Shown here: piece by piece, positions 17,558 to 26,503 of the stretch
Numbering within the stretch: the first letter of the stretch is position 1
Layout of the letters: the number at the start of each line of letters is the position of its first letter
Source of the DNA: Limisphaerales bacterium
GTDB lineage: Bacteria; Verrucomicrobiota; Verrucomicrobiia; Limisphaerales; UBA1100
DNA: 64,000 nucleotides
Assembly (NCBI GenBank): GCA_014382585.1
Contig: JACNJL010000057.1
Location: 62,001-126,000 of the forward strand
Reading direction: 5' to 3'
Notes under the pieces: model-generated
The model's database searches: none
Told to the model about the DNA's origin: nothing
Seen by the model: the letters and a program-made list of their open reading frames with translations, nothing else
Translations under genes and position numbers: made by a program

Positions 17558-19951
17558 ATGCTGAAATCACTCAGTCTTTTTTGGCGTCGCGTTTGCGCGG
17601 CGGGTCTTCTTCTGGCGTTTTCCCTGTCAGCCGCGCCGAAGGATCCTTTCAAGCAACTCGATGATCTGTGGCCCACGCCGGATGCGGCACGCCGCGCTTC
17701 GGGCGCGCCGGGGCCGGGCTATTGGCAGCAGCGGGCGGATTACGTCATCGATGTGGAACTCGATGAAGCGAAGCACCGCATCACCGGCCGCGAGACGATC
17801 ACGTATCACAATCGCTCACAGGACACGCTGGATTATTTGTGGCTGCAGCTGGATCAAAATTTGTTGGATCCCAAAATGATCGCCGCGCAGTCGCGCACGG
17901 CGCCAGGGTTTTCAGGGCTGTCTTTTGAGAAACTCGATTCGATGTTATTGCAGCGGAAATTTAATGGCGGACACAAAATCACTGCCGTCAAGGATGTCGC
18001 CGGCAAACCGCTCAAGCACGTGGTGGTGCAAACGATGATGCGCGTAATCCCGCCCGCGCCGCTCAAACCGGGCAAGTCGATCACGTTTTCGGTGGAGTGG
18101 AATTATAACATCAACGACACCGCCAAAATCAGTGGCCGCACGGGGTACGAATATTTTAAGGAAGACAAAAACCATTTGTACGCCATTGCGCAGTGGTTCC
18201 CGCGGATGTGCGCGTACACGGATGTCACCGGCTGGCAAAATAAACAGTACCTCGGCACGGGCGAGTTTGCGTTGGAGTTTGGCAATTACCTGGTGCGCAT
18301 CACCGCGCCGGCCGATCACGTGGTGGCCTCCACGGGCGTGCTGCAAAATGCCGATAAAATCTTAACCCAAACCCAACGCGAACGCCTCGCCAAAGCGCGC
18401 ACGTCAAAGAAGCCGGTGTTCATCATCAACCTCGCCGAGGCCAAGGCCAACGAAAAAGAAAAAGCCAAAGGCAAAAAAACGTGGGTGTTCAAAGCCGACA
18501 ACGTGCGTGATTTTGCGTTTGCCAGTTCGCGAAAATTTTTGTGGGACGCAATGGGCGTCAATTTGAATGGCAAAACCATTATGGCGATGAGCTACTGGCC
18601 CAAGGAAGGCGAGCCGCTTTGGAGCCGGTACAGCACCCACGCCGTCGCCCACACGCTGGAGTTGTACTCGCGCTACACGTTTGATTATCCATACCCCGTC
18701 GCCATCTCCGTGAACGCGCCGGTGGGCGGGATGGAGTACCCGATGATTTGCTGGCAACGCCCGCGCCCCGAAAAGGACGGCACTTATTCCAAGCGCACCA
18801 AGTACGGCCTCATCTCGGTGATCATCCACGAGGTGGGCCACAATTGGTTTCCGATGATTGTCAATTCAGATGAGCGTCAGTGGATGTGGATGGACGAGGG
18901 TATTAACTCCTTCCTGCAATTTCTCACCGAACAGGAATGGGAAGCCGATTATCCCTCGCGCATCATGCCCGAGCGCATGGGCGGACTGCTCAGTTACCTG
19001 AAGTCCCCCAATAAAATGCCCATCATGACCGGCGCCGATTCCCTCCAAAGCACCGGCTACAACGCCTATACCAAACCCACGCTCGCGCTCAATATCCTGC
19101 GCGAAAGCGTCCTCGGCCGCGAGCAGTTCGATTACGCCTTCAAACAATACGCCCGCCGTTGGATGTTCAAGAGCCCCACGCCCACCGATTTTTTCCGCAC
19201 CATGGAAGACGCCGGCGGACAGGATCTCGATTGGTTTTGGCGCGGCTGGTTTTACGGCATTGAGCACACCGACATTTCCATTGAAAACGTCCACCACTAC
19301 AAAATGGACACGCGCGATCCGTACAAAGATAAGACCGCCCGGAAAGACAAACGCGATGCCGAGCCCGATCGCCTGTTCCAAAAACGCAACAAACCCCTCC
19401 CCAAACGCGTCGACGCCTTTCCGGAACTCAAAGATTTTTATAACGACTACGACGATCTCGACGTTACCGAAAAAGACCGCGCCGCTTACGAGAAACTCCT
19501 CAAAGGCCTCAGCGAAAAGGAGAAGGCCATGCTCAAAAGCAAAGGCCAGTTTTACATCGTGGACCTAAAAAACCTCGGCGGCCTTGTGATGCCCGTCGTG
19601 ATCAAAATAACGTACGAAGACAAAAGCACCGAAGAAATCCGCTTGCCCGCCCAAATCTGGCGGCGCAATCCCGAGACTGTTTCAAAGATGATCGTCACCG
19701 ACAAAAAAATCGCCAAGATCGAAATCGATCCCCACCGCGAAACCGCCGACGTCGATATCGAAAACAACTACTTCCCCCGCCGCATCCGTGAACACACCTT
19801 CGGCATTTCCAAACCCAAAAAACCCTCCGGCAACAACCCCCTCCGCGACAAACAAAAGGAGGAAGAAAAAGCCCGCAAAGAAGCCGAAGAAAAAAAGAAA
19901 AAAGAAGCCGAAAAGGAAAAGAACAAAAAGCCTGCGCCGAAGAAGCATTAA
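17558..19951 (+). CDS. Secreted M1-family metallopeptidase
   Basis: A 797-residue exported protein: signal peptide 1-25 (WRRVCAAGLLLAFSLSAAP), then an aminopeptidase-N-like N-terminal beta domain and a catalytic domain with HEVGHNWFPMIVNSDERQW and MWMDEGINSF. This is the gluzincin HExxH plus a downstream Glu that bind Zn. The substrate-binding MEYP motif (GGMEYPMICW) replaces the usual GAMEN. The C-terminal ~35 residues are a Lys/Glu-rich tail (KKKKEAEKEK), odd for an exported enzyme and possibly a wall-binding or low-complexity tail. It presumably degrades peptides outside the cytoplasm. Confidence 0.9.
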   Translation: MLKSLSLFWRRVCAAGLLLAFSLSAAPKDPFKQLDDLWPTPDAARRASGAPGPGYWQQRADYVIDVELDEAKHRITGRETITYHNRSQDTLDYLWLQLDQNLLDPKMIAAQSRTAPGFSGLSFEKLDSMLLQRKFNGGHKITAVKDVAGKPLKHVVVQTMMRVIPPAPLKPGKSITFSVEWNYNINDTAKISGRTGYEYFKEDKNHLYAIAQWFPRMCAYTDVTGWQNKQYLGTGEFALEFGNYLVRITAPADHVVASTGVLQNADKILTQTQRERLAKARTSKKPVFIINLAEAKANEKEKAKGKKTWVFKADNVRDFAFASSRKFLWDAMGVNLNGKTIMAMSYWPKEGEPLWSRYSTHAVAHTLELYSRYTFDYPYPVAISVNAPVGGMEYPMICWQRPRPEKDGTYSKRTKYGLISVIIHEVGHNWFPMIVNSDERQWMWMDEGINSFLQFLTEQEWEADYPSRIMPERMGGLLSYLKSPNKMPIMTGADSLQSTGYNAYTKPTLALNILRESVLGREQFDYAFKQYARRWMFKSPTPTDFFRTMEDAGGQDLDWFWRGWFYGIEHTDISIENVHHYKMDTRDPYKDKTARKDKRDAEPDRLFQKRNKPLPKRVDAFPELKDFYNDYDDLDVTEKDRAAYEKLLKGLSEKEKAMLKSKGQFYIVDLKNLGGLVMPVVIKITYEDKSTEEIRLPAQIWRRNPETVSKMIVTDKKIAKIEIDPHRETADVDIENNYFPRRIREHTFGISKPKKPSGNNPLRDKQKEEEKARKEAEEKKKKEAEKEKNKKPAPKKH

Positions 19952-19962
19952 TCGTTGCGGGC

Positions 19963-20772
19963 ATGAATCCCATTCACGATCACAATCGCGCCGCGTGGGA
20001 TGCGCGGGTGAAAGAGGGCCAGCGCTTCACGCGGCCTTCAACGGATGATGAGATGTCGCGGCCGTTGGAGATTCTCGATCCACTCGGCTGGCTCGGCGGT
20101 GAAGTCGCCGATCAACGCATCCTGTGCCTCGGCGCGGGCGGCGGCAGACATGGGCCGATGCTGGCGAGCGCGGGCGCCCGGGTGACGGTGGTGGATATCA
20201 GCCCCGAAATGCTGCGGTTGGATGATGAACTCGCCGAGGCGCGTGGGCTCCAAGTAGAAACGGTGGCGACGTCCATCGATGATCTTTCGATGCTGCCCGC
20301 TGCGGAGTACGATGCGGTGATGCAGCCGGTGAGCACTTGTTATGTGCCGGACATCCGCATCGCCTATCGCGAGCTGGCGCGGGTGATGAAAGCGGGCGGC
20401 GTTTACATCAGCCGTCACAAGCAACCCACCAGTTTGCAAATGGACCTCGCGCCGGGCCCGAATGGGTTTGTGATTGAGGAGCCGTATTTTCTCGATGGCC
20501 CGCTTTCGCCCGCTAAGCGTTCGGGTCCGCATCGCGAACAGGGTACGATGGAATTTCTGCATCGTTGGGGAGACTTGATCGGCGGCCTGTGCGAGGCGGG
20601 GTTTGTGATTGAAGCGGTCACCGAGCCAAAATTCGGCGACGCCTCCGCTGCGCCCGGCAGTTTCGAATACCGCGGCCATTTCATTGCGCCTTACATCCAA
20701 CTCCGCGCCCGCCGCACGGAACAACCCGCCGCCGCCGATAAGCTTTGGGTTCCTGAAGCTTTGGGTTCCTGA
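19963..20772 (+). CDS. Class I SAM-dependent methyltransferase
   Basis: A 269-residue cytoplasmic protein. Motif I is ILCLGAGGGRHGP, followed by the acidic strand VTVVDISPEML, a motif-IV-like MQPVSTCYVPD and the strand VYISRH. This is a Rossmann-type methyltransferase. It starts 11 bases after the M1 peptidase stop, so the two are probably co-transcribed. The substrate is unknown; the family includes small-molecule and lipid methyltransferases. Confidence 0.85.
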   Translation: MNPIHDHNRAAWDARVKEGQRFTRPSTDDEMSRPLEILDPLGWLGGEVADQRILCLGAGGGRHGPMLASAGARVTVVDISPEMLRLDDELAEARGLQVETVATSIDDLSMLPAAEYDAVMQPVSTCYVPDIRIAYRELARVMKAGGVYISRHKQPTSLQMDLAPGPNGFVIEEPYFLDGPLSPAKRSGPHREQGTMEFLHRWGDLIGGLCEAGFVIEAVTEPKFGDASAAPGSFEYRGHFIAPYIQLRARRTEQPAAADKLWVPEALGS

Positions 20773-21076
20773 ATTAAGCCAGTAAACAAGAATAGCGGTG
20801 GAACCGAACGCGGGACAAACTTAGGAGCTGCGCGAGAAATTTGAGCTTCTCGCCCGGAGAGGGCCCCGAAGGGTCGGCTCCTGATGTCCGATTCCACCGC
20901 CACCGACGAGCGCGAATGAAAGGACGCAACCGCGCCCGCCGGTCTGGTGTCTGTGTCTCGTCAACTGGGTCAGCTAGGTCCTGTCCACACTAACCATTGT
21001 AACATAGCACCGGTTCACCCAAAAATCAAATTGGGGGCGCATTTTTTATGGAAAGAAACAGCGGATTGGAGTGGCT
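20773..21076. other. 304-bp intergenic region
   Basis: Apart from the structured repeat at 20795-20900, I see no gene here. The remainder is unremarkable sequence between two convergent genes. No clear terminator is visible. Confidence 0.6.
20795..20900. repeat. 106-bp structured element with 9-bp terminal inverted repeats
   Basis: GCGGTGGAA (20795-20803) and TTCCACCGC (20892-20900) are perfect ends, extending imperfectly to 15 bp. The interior folds further: AGGAGC with GCTCCT, and GCGAGAA with TTCTCGC around a small loop. A 70-residue reading frame on the minus strand covers part of it but looks non-coding. The size and nesting are those of a REP-like/MITE-like dispersed element. Confidence 0.55.
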
Positions 21077-21793
21077 TTATTTTGGCTGCTTGAGCCACGC
21101 CGCGTCGTGCGTTTGCAGCAGTGCCGAGAGCAGCGCTTGGAATTCTTTGGATGAGCCGTCCAAATCACGCCGCACCCAAAAGCCCAGCGACACATTGGTC
21201 TCAAACCAATCCTCCCCTGCTTTGTCTGCCTGATCCGATTCTGGCCGGAAAAATTCCTGCAACCATTCGCCCGCATCCCGTTCAGCCGCCAACATTACGG
21301 CATACCCGTCCCGCGCCTTGGCCGCGCGCGCCGGCATCGTTTGCAGCAGTTTATGCGTGCGAAAATAATGGCGGGCCGTGCGCTTCAAAAATTTTTCATA
21401 AACCAGCTGCAATTCCTTGCGAAGCTTGGCGTCGTGGCGGCCCGGAATTCCATTTTGTAAAGCCCACTTGAGAAACGCCGGATTGTAATGGCCGAAATCG
21501 CCTTCGGCGTTCAAGTCCAGTTTGCCATTGCGATGCGGCCCCGCGCGGAAAATTTTATGGTCCGAAAGTTTTTCAAGCTGCGCCACATTTAGCGCAAACT
21601 GTGCCTTGGCGTACAGCCCGCGCAACCCGCGATTGGGCAGCCACGTGTCCAAATCACGATAAGCTTTGTTCGGCGTATCCTTCGCTAACTGGGGCAACTG
21701 CCGCCACAAAGCCACCACCTCCTTCGGCGATTGATCAGCCCCACTCACCCCAATCGCGAGCCACGGAAAAATAAACAGCGACATCCAGCGCAT
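21077..21793 (-). CDS. Secreted protein of unknown function
   Basis: A 238-residue protein that I do not recognise. The ATG at 21793 gives a hydrophobic leader (MRWMSLFIFPWLAIGVSG), so it is probably exported. A longer in-frame ORF extends upstream through the divergent gene's start region and is not supported. The mature part is helical and Arg/Lys-rich, with DLNAEGDFGHYNPAF and a repeated aromatic/basic pattern. It is divergent from the deacylase/BPL_N gene, with 79 bases between them for both promoters. The function is unknown. Confidence 0.6.
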   Translation of the reverse strand: MRWMSLFIFPWLAIGVSGADQSPKEVVALWRQLPQLAKDTPNKAYRDLDTWLPNRGLRGLYAKAQFALNVAQLEKLSDHKIFRAGPHRNGKLDLNAEGDFGHYNPAFLKWALQNGIPGRHDAKLRKELQLVYEKFLKRTARHYFRTHKLLQTMPARAAKARDGYAVMLAAERDAGEWLQEFFRPESDQADKAGEDWFETNVSLGFWVRRDLDGSSKEFQALLSALLQTHDAAWLKQPK

Positions 21794-21872
21794 GCCAAAA
21801 AATGGCAACAATCCCGCCGCAACAAAAGCGAGAGTTATTGACGCGCTGCCCTCGCTGGCAAACGATTTGCGG

Positions 21873-23360
21873 ATGCGACGATGGTTGGCGTTTGGGTTGA
21901 TGATGTTCACCGTGCTGTTTGGCGCGATGGGTGCGGGTGCGGCGGTGTCCACCGGCGTGATCGCCAAGGGCACGCGGTGGGCGATGGCGTGGCGCGTGTA
22001 CGACAGCGGCCAGCCGGGGCCGACGGTGATTGTGGTCGGCGGCGTGCACGGCAATGAGCCGGCGGGCGCCAGCGCCGCGGGGCAAATTCAGCATTGGCCG
22101 GTGAAACGTGGGCGGCTCATCGTGGTGCCGCGCGCCAACGGACCGGGGCTGAAAGATGGCACGCGGTTTCTGCCGGGGGTGTCGCTCAAGACGCGCGACT
22201 TGAATCGTAATTTTCAAAAAACCAATTCCGAGGAAGGCCCCGTGGGTGAACCGGCGATCGCGTTGTGGAAATTTGTGATCGGGCATCAACCGGATTGGTT
22301 AATTGATTTGCACGAGGGGACGGACTTTCACCAAATCAATTCCAAATCCGTCGGATCATCCATCATCGACGTGCATTCAAACGCTTCAAATGCCGCCGTG
22401 CCGCTGATGCTCAAGGCGGTGAATGCGACCGTGAGTGAGCCCAGGAAAAAATTTGTGCGGCTGCGGTATCCCGTGGATGGCTCGCTGGCGCGCGCGGCGC
22501 ACGAGCGGCTGGGCGCGCACGCGATGATTTGCGAAACGACTTCCAAAGATCAACCCCGCAGCCAACGCGCGCGGCAGCATCGGCTGATGGTGTACGCGCT
22601 GCTTATGCATTTGCAAATGGCGACGGCGGGGCCGCACGTTTTGGTGGGTAAGGATAGTTTCCGCGTGGCGATTTATGATGCCGGCGGCGCGGGAGGTAAT
22701 GGGCCGCGCAATGTGGATCGCGTGCTCGCGGGGCACGCGGTGATGCGGCGCGTGGGTGCGACGGATGTACGCGATGGCGTGCTGGGGCAGTTTCACCTCG
22801 CGGTATTCCCCGGCGGCAGCGGCAGCAAACAAGCCAAGGCATTGGCACCGGCCGGACGCAAGGCGGTGCAAAATTTTGTGCTTGATGGCGGCGGGTTTGT
22901 GGGCATCTGTGCGGGCTCGTATTTGGCGGCGGCCAATTACGAATGGTCGCTCGGCATCAGCAATCACAAAACATTTTGCAAGAGCATCGACATCCCGAAA
23001 GTGGGCCGCAAAAGTATGTGGTACCGCGGCCCTTCCGCCACGGTGCAAATGGAGCTCACCAAAGCGGGCCGGAAAATCTTGGGCGGTAAAATAGGCGCGT
23101 TCGATGTGCGCTATCACAACGGCCCCATTATGTCGCCCATGGGCAAGGCGGGCCCCGCCGCGTTTCAACCGCTGGCGCATTTCCGCAGCGAAGTTTCCTG
23201 TTACGAACCGCAGAAAGGAACAATGACCGGCACCCCCGCCATCATCGCCGGCCAATACGGCAAAGGCCGCGTGCTCTGCATCAGCCCCCATCCCGAATCA
23301 TCCGTAGCGCTGCACGAAATGGTGCGGCGCGGATTATTCTGGGCGGGTGATAAAAAGTAG
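21873..23360 (+). CDS. Exported AstE/AspA-like deacylase fused to a BPL_N (GATase-like) domain
   Basis: A 495-residue protein with a signal peptide from the ATG at 21873 (MRRWLAFGLMMFTV). The N-terminal half is an M14-like succinylglutamate desuccinylase/aspartoacylase domain with GGVHGNEPAGA (Zn-binding HxxE), KTRDLNRNF, a second Zn His in LIDLHEGTDF and a catalytic-type Glu in MICETT. The C-terminal half (about 265-495) is a BPL_N-type domain: FPGGSGSKQAKAL, then VGICAGSYLAA with a nucleophile-elbow Cys as in class I glutamine-amidotransferase folds. The fusion suggests joint processing of an amide or carboxylate substrate in the periplasm. The actual substrate is unknown. Confidence 0.8.
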   Translation: MRRWLAFGLMMFTVLFGAMGAGAAVSTGVIAKGTRWAMAWRVYDSGQPGPTVIVVGGVHGNEPAGASAAGQIQHWPVKRGRLIVVPRANGPGLKDGTRFLPGVSLKTRDLNRNFQKTNSEEGPVGEPAIALWKFVIGHQPDWLIDLHEGTDFHQINSKSVGSSIIDVHSNASNAAVPLMLKAVNATVSEPRKKFVRLRYPVDGSLARAAHERLGAHAMICETTSKDQPRSQRARQHRLMVYALLMHLQMATAGPHVLVGKDSFRVAIYDAGGAGGNGPRNVDRVLAGHAVMRRVGATDVRDGVLGQFHLAVFPGGSGSKQAKALAPAGRKAVQNFVLDGGGFVGICAGSYLAAANYEWSLGISNHKTFCKSIDIPKVGRKSMWYRGPSATVQMELTKAGRKILGGKIGAFDVRYHNGPIMSPMGKAGPAAFQPLAHFRSEVSCYEPQKGTMTGTPAIIAGQYGKGRVLCISPHPESSVALHEMVRRGLFWAGDKK

Positions 23361-23380
23361 CTTGGGGAAAACTGGGCAAC

Positions 23381-23409
23381 AAAAAAGACGGCCCGGAGGC
23401 CGCCTTTTG
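23381..23409 (-). terminator. Terminator shared by convergent genes
   Basis: On the minus strand GGCGGCC-TCCG-GGCCGTC (7 bp with one G.U pair) is followed by six T residues. On the plus strand the same hairpin precedes four T residues. It lies between the 3' ends of the BPL_N fusion gene and the first LTxxQ gene and could end both. Confidence 0.8.
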
Positions 23410-23429
23410 GGGGGATCAATTCAGGGTGA

Positions 23430-24167
23430 TTATTTTTTCTCGCGGGGGACTTCTTTGAGCTGGCGCGGTTGGATGCGGGGTTGGACGCCGCCACCACGAC
23501 CGCCGGGGGCGGGCAGGATGCGGATGCCGCCTTGGCCAAAGCCGCCGCGATTGCCGAAGAGTTCGCGCATTTTCTTTTGATTCGCTTTTTGCTCGTCGGT
23601 GAGGATGGAGTTGTAGTCTTTTTGGTATTGCTCGGAGAGCTTTTTATAAGCGTCCCGTCGCTCTTCCTGCGGGAGTTCGCGGACTGCTTTATAAGCTTCC
23701 TGACGCTTGGCATTCATTTTTTGGAGTTTGGCGCGTTGATCTTCGGTGAGCACGATGCGGAGTTTTTTCATTTGCTCGTTGCGCTCGGCCTGAGCTTTTT
23801 TGGCCTTCTCGATTTCGGCTTTTTGTTCCTTCGTGTAAATACCGTCGATTTGTTTTTGGAAATCCGCTCGCAGGTCGGCCATTTGATCGCGCTTATCCTG
23901 GGGAGTGAGATCTTTGTTTTGGTAAATCTTCCGGTAAGCTTCGCTTTGGGCCTTGCGGATTACCGTCATTTTTTTCTGCTGCTCTTCGGAGAGCTTGATG
24001 CCTCCGATGCCACGCGGGAAAACTGCGGGGCGGATGAGTGCGCCGCCGGCGGCAAAGGGTGCTGCCTGCAGTTGGAGGCGTTTGGGCTTGGGATTATCCT
24101 GTGCGTTGGCGGAAAGGGCGGTGACGCCGGCCAAAGCCAGGGCGGTGATGATTTGGGTTTGTTTCAT
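23430..24167 (-). CDS. Exported LTxxQ/Spy-like helical protein (paralogue 1)
   Basis: A 245-residue protein: signal peptide 1-22 (ALALAGVTALSANA), then two helical LTxxQ-type modules (LSEEQQKKMTVIRKAQSEAY and LTEDQRAKLQKMNAKRQEAY), each followed by a Leu-rich basic helix, and a Gly/Arg-rich tail. This resembles periplasmic chaperone or metal/stress proteins of the Spy/CpxP superfamily. It is the first of three tandem same-strand paralogues, each with its own terminator. Its function in PVC bacteria is unassigned. Confidence 0.7.
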   Translation of the reverse strand: MKQTQIITALALAGVTALSANAQDNPKPKRLQLQAAPFAAGGALIRPAVFPRGIGGIKLSEEQQKKMTVIRKAQSEAYRKIYQNKDLTPQDKRDQMADLRADFQKQIDGIYTKEQKAEIEKAKKAQAERNEQMKKLRIVLTEDQRAKLQKMNAKRQEAYKAVRELPQEERRDAYKKLSEQYQKDYNSILTDEQKANQKKMRELFGNRGGFGQGGIRILPAPGGRGGGVQPRIQPRQLKEVPREKK

Positions 24168-24286
24168 AATGTGTGGTTTGGATTGTTGCGGCTGATTAGA
24201 CGGGAAAAGGGCGGGGTTACGCCATTATTTTCTACCAAAAAATAGGGCGAAAACGGTTGATTTCGTATGATTGCAGACAAGACCAC

Positions 24287-24312
24287 AAAAAAAAGCGGCC
24301 CGAAGGCCGCTT
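24287..24312 (-). terminator. Terminator of LTxxQ paralogue 2
   Basis: A perfect 8-bp hairpin on the minus strand (AAGCGGCC-TTCG-GGCCGCTT, a stable UUCG tetraloop) is followed by a run of T residues. It lies 26 bases beyond the stop of the second LTxxQ gene. Confidence 0.9.
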
Positions 24313-24337
24313 GAATTTGGGTTGTGTGTAGTGGGTT

Positions 24338-25075
24338 TTATGCGTCCGAACGGCCGGGGCGTTGTTTGCCTTTGCCTTCACCTTCGCGTCCGCCGGGACG
24401 GCCACCGGGGCTGCGTTGGGATTGCATTTCTTTGAACTTCTTTTTCTGTTCGTCGGTGAGGATGGCCTCGATTTGTTTGTTGGTTTTCTCGCGTAGCGCG
24501 GTCATTTTTTCGCGCATTCCTTCGCGGTTGCCCCCGCTGAAAAGCTTCCGCATTTCGGTGCGCTGTGCGGTTTGGATTTCAGTGACCTTTTTCTTTTGGG
24601 CCTCCGTGAGCTTGAGCGCGGCATAAGGATCACGCCGACCGGCATCTCCGCCGGGGCGCTGGCCACCGCCGGGGCGATCGGGACGTTGCGGGCCTTTGGC
24701 GCGGATTTCGGCCAGTTTCTTTTTCTGCGCATCGGTGAGGATGGCATCAGTTTGTTTCTGAAACTTTTCACGCAATTCGCCGAATTTAGCGCGCATGGCT
24801 TCGCGGTCGCCGCCGCCGCCACGGAGTTCTTCAAACATTTTACGCATAGTGGCGCTTTGTGCCTCCTGCACCGCTTTCATTTTTGCCTGCTGCGCCTCGG
24901 TGAGGTCGAGCTGAGCGTAAGGGTTGAAACGGTTGAAGCCGCCGCCGGGACGTTGGCCTTTGCCTTGACCGGGACGCTGGCCTTTGCCTTCGCCGGGTTG
25001 TGCTTGGCTGGTGGAGGCGATGAGCAGTCCGCCAGCGATGAGTGCTGTTGCCAGCATAGTTTGTTTGTTTTTCAT
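24338..25075 (-). CDS. Exported LTxxQ/Spy-like protein, internally duplicated (paralogue 2)
   Basis: A 245-residue protein with a signal peptide (ALIAGGLLIASTSQA), a Gly/Arg-Gln-rich linker and two near-identical halves. Each half has YAxLxLTEAQxxKxxxxQ, a helix with KMFEELRGG or KLFSGGNRE, and LREKxxKQxxAILTDxQKKK. A recent internal duplication is apparent. It may be a periplasmic chaperone or stress protein, by analogy with Spy/CpxP. No conserved metal-binding residue set is evident. Confidence 0.7.
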   Translation of the reverse strand: MKNKQTMLATALIAGGLLIASTSQAQPGEGKGQRPGQGKGQRPGGGFNRFNPYAQLDLTEAQQAKMKAVQEAQSATMRKMFEELRGGGGDREAMRAKFGELREKFQKQTDAILTDAQKKKLAEIRAKGPQRPDRPGGGQRPGGDAGRRDPYAALKLTEAQKKKVTEIQTAQRTEMRKLFSGGNREGMREKMTALREKTNKQIEAILTDEQKKKFKEMQSQRSPGGRPGGREGEGKGKQRPGRSDA

Positions 25076-25132
25076 AATGTGTGATTGTTAATCGGTTCTG
25101 AAATGCAGACGCGTCTGGATTAAATTGGATAC

Positions 25133-25155
25133 AAAAAAGCGACCCGCAGGCCGCT
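25133..25155 (-). terminator. Terminator of LTxxQ paralogue 3
   Basis: On the minus strand AGCGGCC-TGCG-GGTCGCT (7 bp with one wobble pair) is followed by six T residues. It resembles the two other hairpins behind the paralogous genes, suggesting that gene and terminator were copied together. Confidence 0.8.
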
Positions 25156-25177
25156 GTGATTTGTATGGAATGAAAGA

Positions 25178-25540
25178 TTAGTCCTTTTTGGGCTTCTTGC
25201 CTTTGCCGGCGGGCTTGTTTTTGGCCACCAACTCTTTGAGCTTGGCTTGTTGTTCCTCGTTGAGGATTTCTTTCAGCTTGGCTTCGATGGCTTTGCGGTT
25301 TTCTTGGTATTTCGCGCGGCGCTCTTCTTTGGGCAATTTGCGGATTTCCGTGGATTTCGAGCGGTTTTCCTTTAAAAACGCGTTGAGCGTTTTCTTTTGA
25401 TCCGCGTTGAGATCCAGCTGTTTTACCAACGCTATTACGTTACTGCCTCCTTTTTTCTTTGGTGCGTCTTTCTTATCATCTGCCTGGGCAGTGCCGAGCG
25501 CGAGGGCTGCGGCAAACGCGAGCATCATTAGTTTCTTCAT
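25178..25540 (-). CDS. Exported LTxxQ-like helical protein (paralogue 3)
   Basis: A 120-residue protein: signal peptide 1-20 (MLAFAAALALGTAQA), Lys-rich spacer, one LTxxQ-like unit (LDLNADQKKTLNAFLKENRS), then EERRAKYQENRKAIEAK and LNEEQQAKLKELV, and a Lys/Pro-rich tail. It is shorter than its two neighbours, consistent with a single module plus half. It is probably periplasmic. Confidence 0.65.
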   Translation of the reverse strand: MKKLMMLAFAAALALGTAQADDKKDAPKKKGGSNVIALVKQLDLNADQKKTLNAFLKENRSKSTEIRKLPKEERRAKYQENRKAIEAKLKEILNEEQQAKLKELVAKNKPAGKGKKPKKD

Positions 25541-25634
25541 TCAGTTTTTTCTTTCTAGGTTTATGGGTTATGGGTGAGAGGTGATTGTGACTGTTCAATC
25601 CAGACGCACAAGGCCAAAAAGCGTTACATTCACA

Positions 25635-26492
25635 TTAACCGTTATATATGACCGCCACCGGATTTTCCAGTGTGCCAATGCCGGAAATGTGGATGCGGAT
25701 GAGGTCGTCCGCGGTCAGTGTGAATTCATCGGGCGGCACCACGCCGGTGCCGGTGAGCAATATCGCGCCGTGTGGGAATGATTGGGAGCGGCAAAGGTAT
25801 TCGGCCAATTCGTCGAATGAACGCTTGAGATTGTTGAGGGAAGTTTCGCCATCAAAAACAGTTTTGTTTGCGCGGATGATTTCCACGCCGATGGTCCACG
25901 CGCGGGCTTCGGCTTCGGTGGGGGCGAGGACGAGCCACGGGCCGATGGCGCAAGAGCGGTCGTACACTTTGGCCTGCGGAAGGTAGAGGAGATTTTCGCC
26001 TTCGATGTCGCGCGAGCTCATGTCGTTGCCGATGGTGCAGCCGACGAATTGTCCGCCCGAGTTGAGGACCAACGCCAGCTCCGGCTCGGGCACGCTCCAC
26101 GTCGCATCGGCTCGAATGCCGACGGGCTCGTTTGGGCCCACGACTTTTTCGGGGAGCGACTTGAAGAAAATTTCCGGTCGCGGCGCATCGTAAACCAAAT
26201 CGTACGCGCTGGCGCTGAAATCGCTTTCCTCCATGCGCGCCGTTTTGCTGCGCAAGTAAGTGACGCCTGCGGCCCACACTTCCTGCTGCTCCACGGGCGC
26301 AAGCAAGGTGACTTCCGCCAGCGGGTAAGTCGGCAAATCCGTGAGCGCCTCCACGCGCGAAATGGCGTTGGCGTCTTCCAGCAATTCGGTGATAGAGGGG
26401 ATGCCGCCTGCGGTGAGATCGGCAAGGGTGGTTTCATCGACAGCAAGGCCGATGCGGGCCGCGTCATTAATTTTGAATCTGCAGAGTTTCAT
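25635..26492 (-). CDS. Fumarylacetoacetate hydrolase-family protein, possible 2-keto-3-deoxy-sugar-acid dehydratase
   Basis: A 285-residue protein from the ATG at 26492 (MKLCRFKINDA). The FAH-fold markers are VTYLRSK, PEIFFKSLPEKVVGPNEPV, PEPELALVLNSGGQFVG, GNDMSSRDIEGENLLYL, and a C-terminal LLTGTGVVPPDEFTL with conserved acidic metal ligands. In bacteria this branch includes 2-keto-3-deoxy-L-arabinonate/xylonate dehydratases. An aldehyde dehydrogenase directly upstream on the same strand fits the next step. A longer upstream start is not supported. The assignment to sugar acids is inference. Confidence 0.75.
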   Translation of the reverse strand: MKLCRFKINDAARIGLAVDETTLADLTAGGIPSITELLEDANAISRVEALTDLPTYPLAEVTLLAPVEQQEVWAAGVTYLRSKTARMEESDFSASAYDLVYDAPRPEIFFKSLPEKVVGPNEPVGIRADATWSVPEPELALVLNSGGQFVGCTIGNDMSSRDIEGENLLYLPQAKVYDRSCAIGPWLVLAPTEAEARAWTIGVEIIRANKTVFDGETSLNNLKRSFDELAEYLCRSQSFPHGAILLTGTGVVPPDEFTLTADDLIRIHISGIGTLENPVAVIYNG

Positions 26493-26503
26493 TTCGATCG
26501 CGG

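Noticed and set aside
20691-20903. 70-codon minus-strand frame
   Set aside because: It lies within the structured repeat and overlaps the methyltransferase end. It is better explained as repeat DNA.
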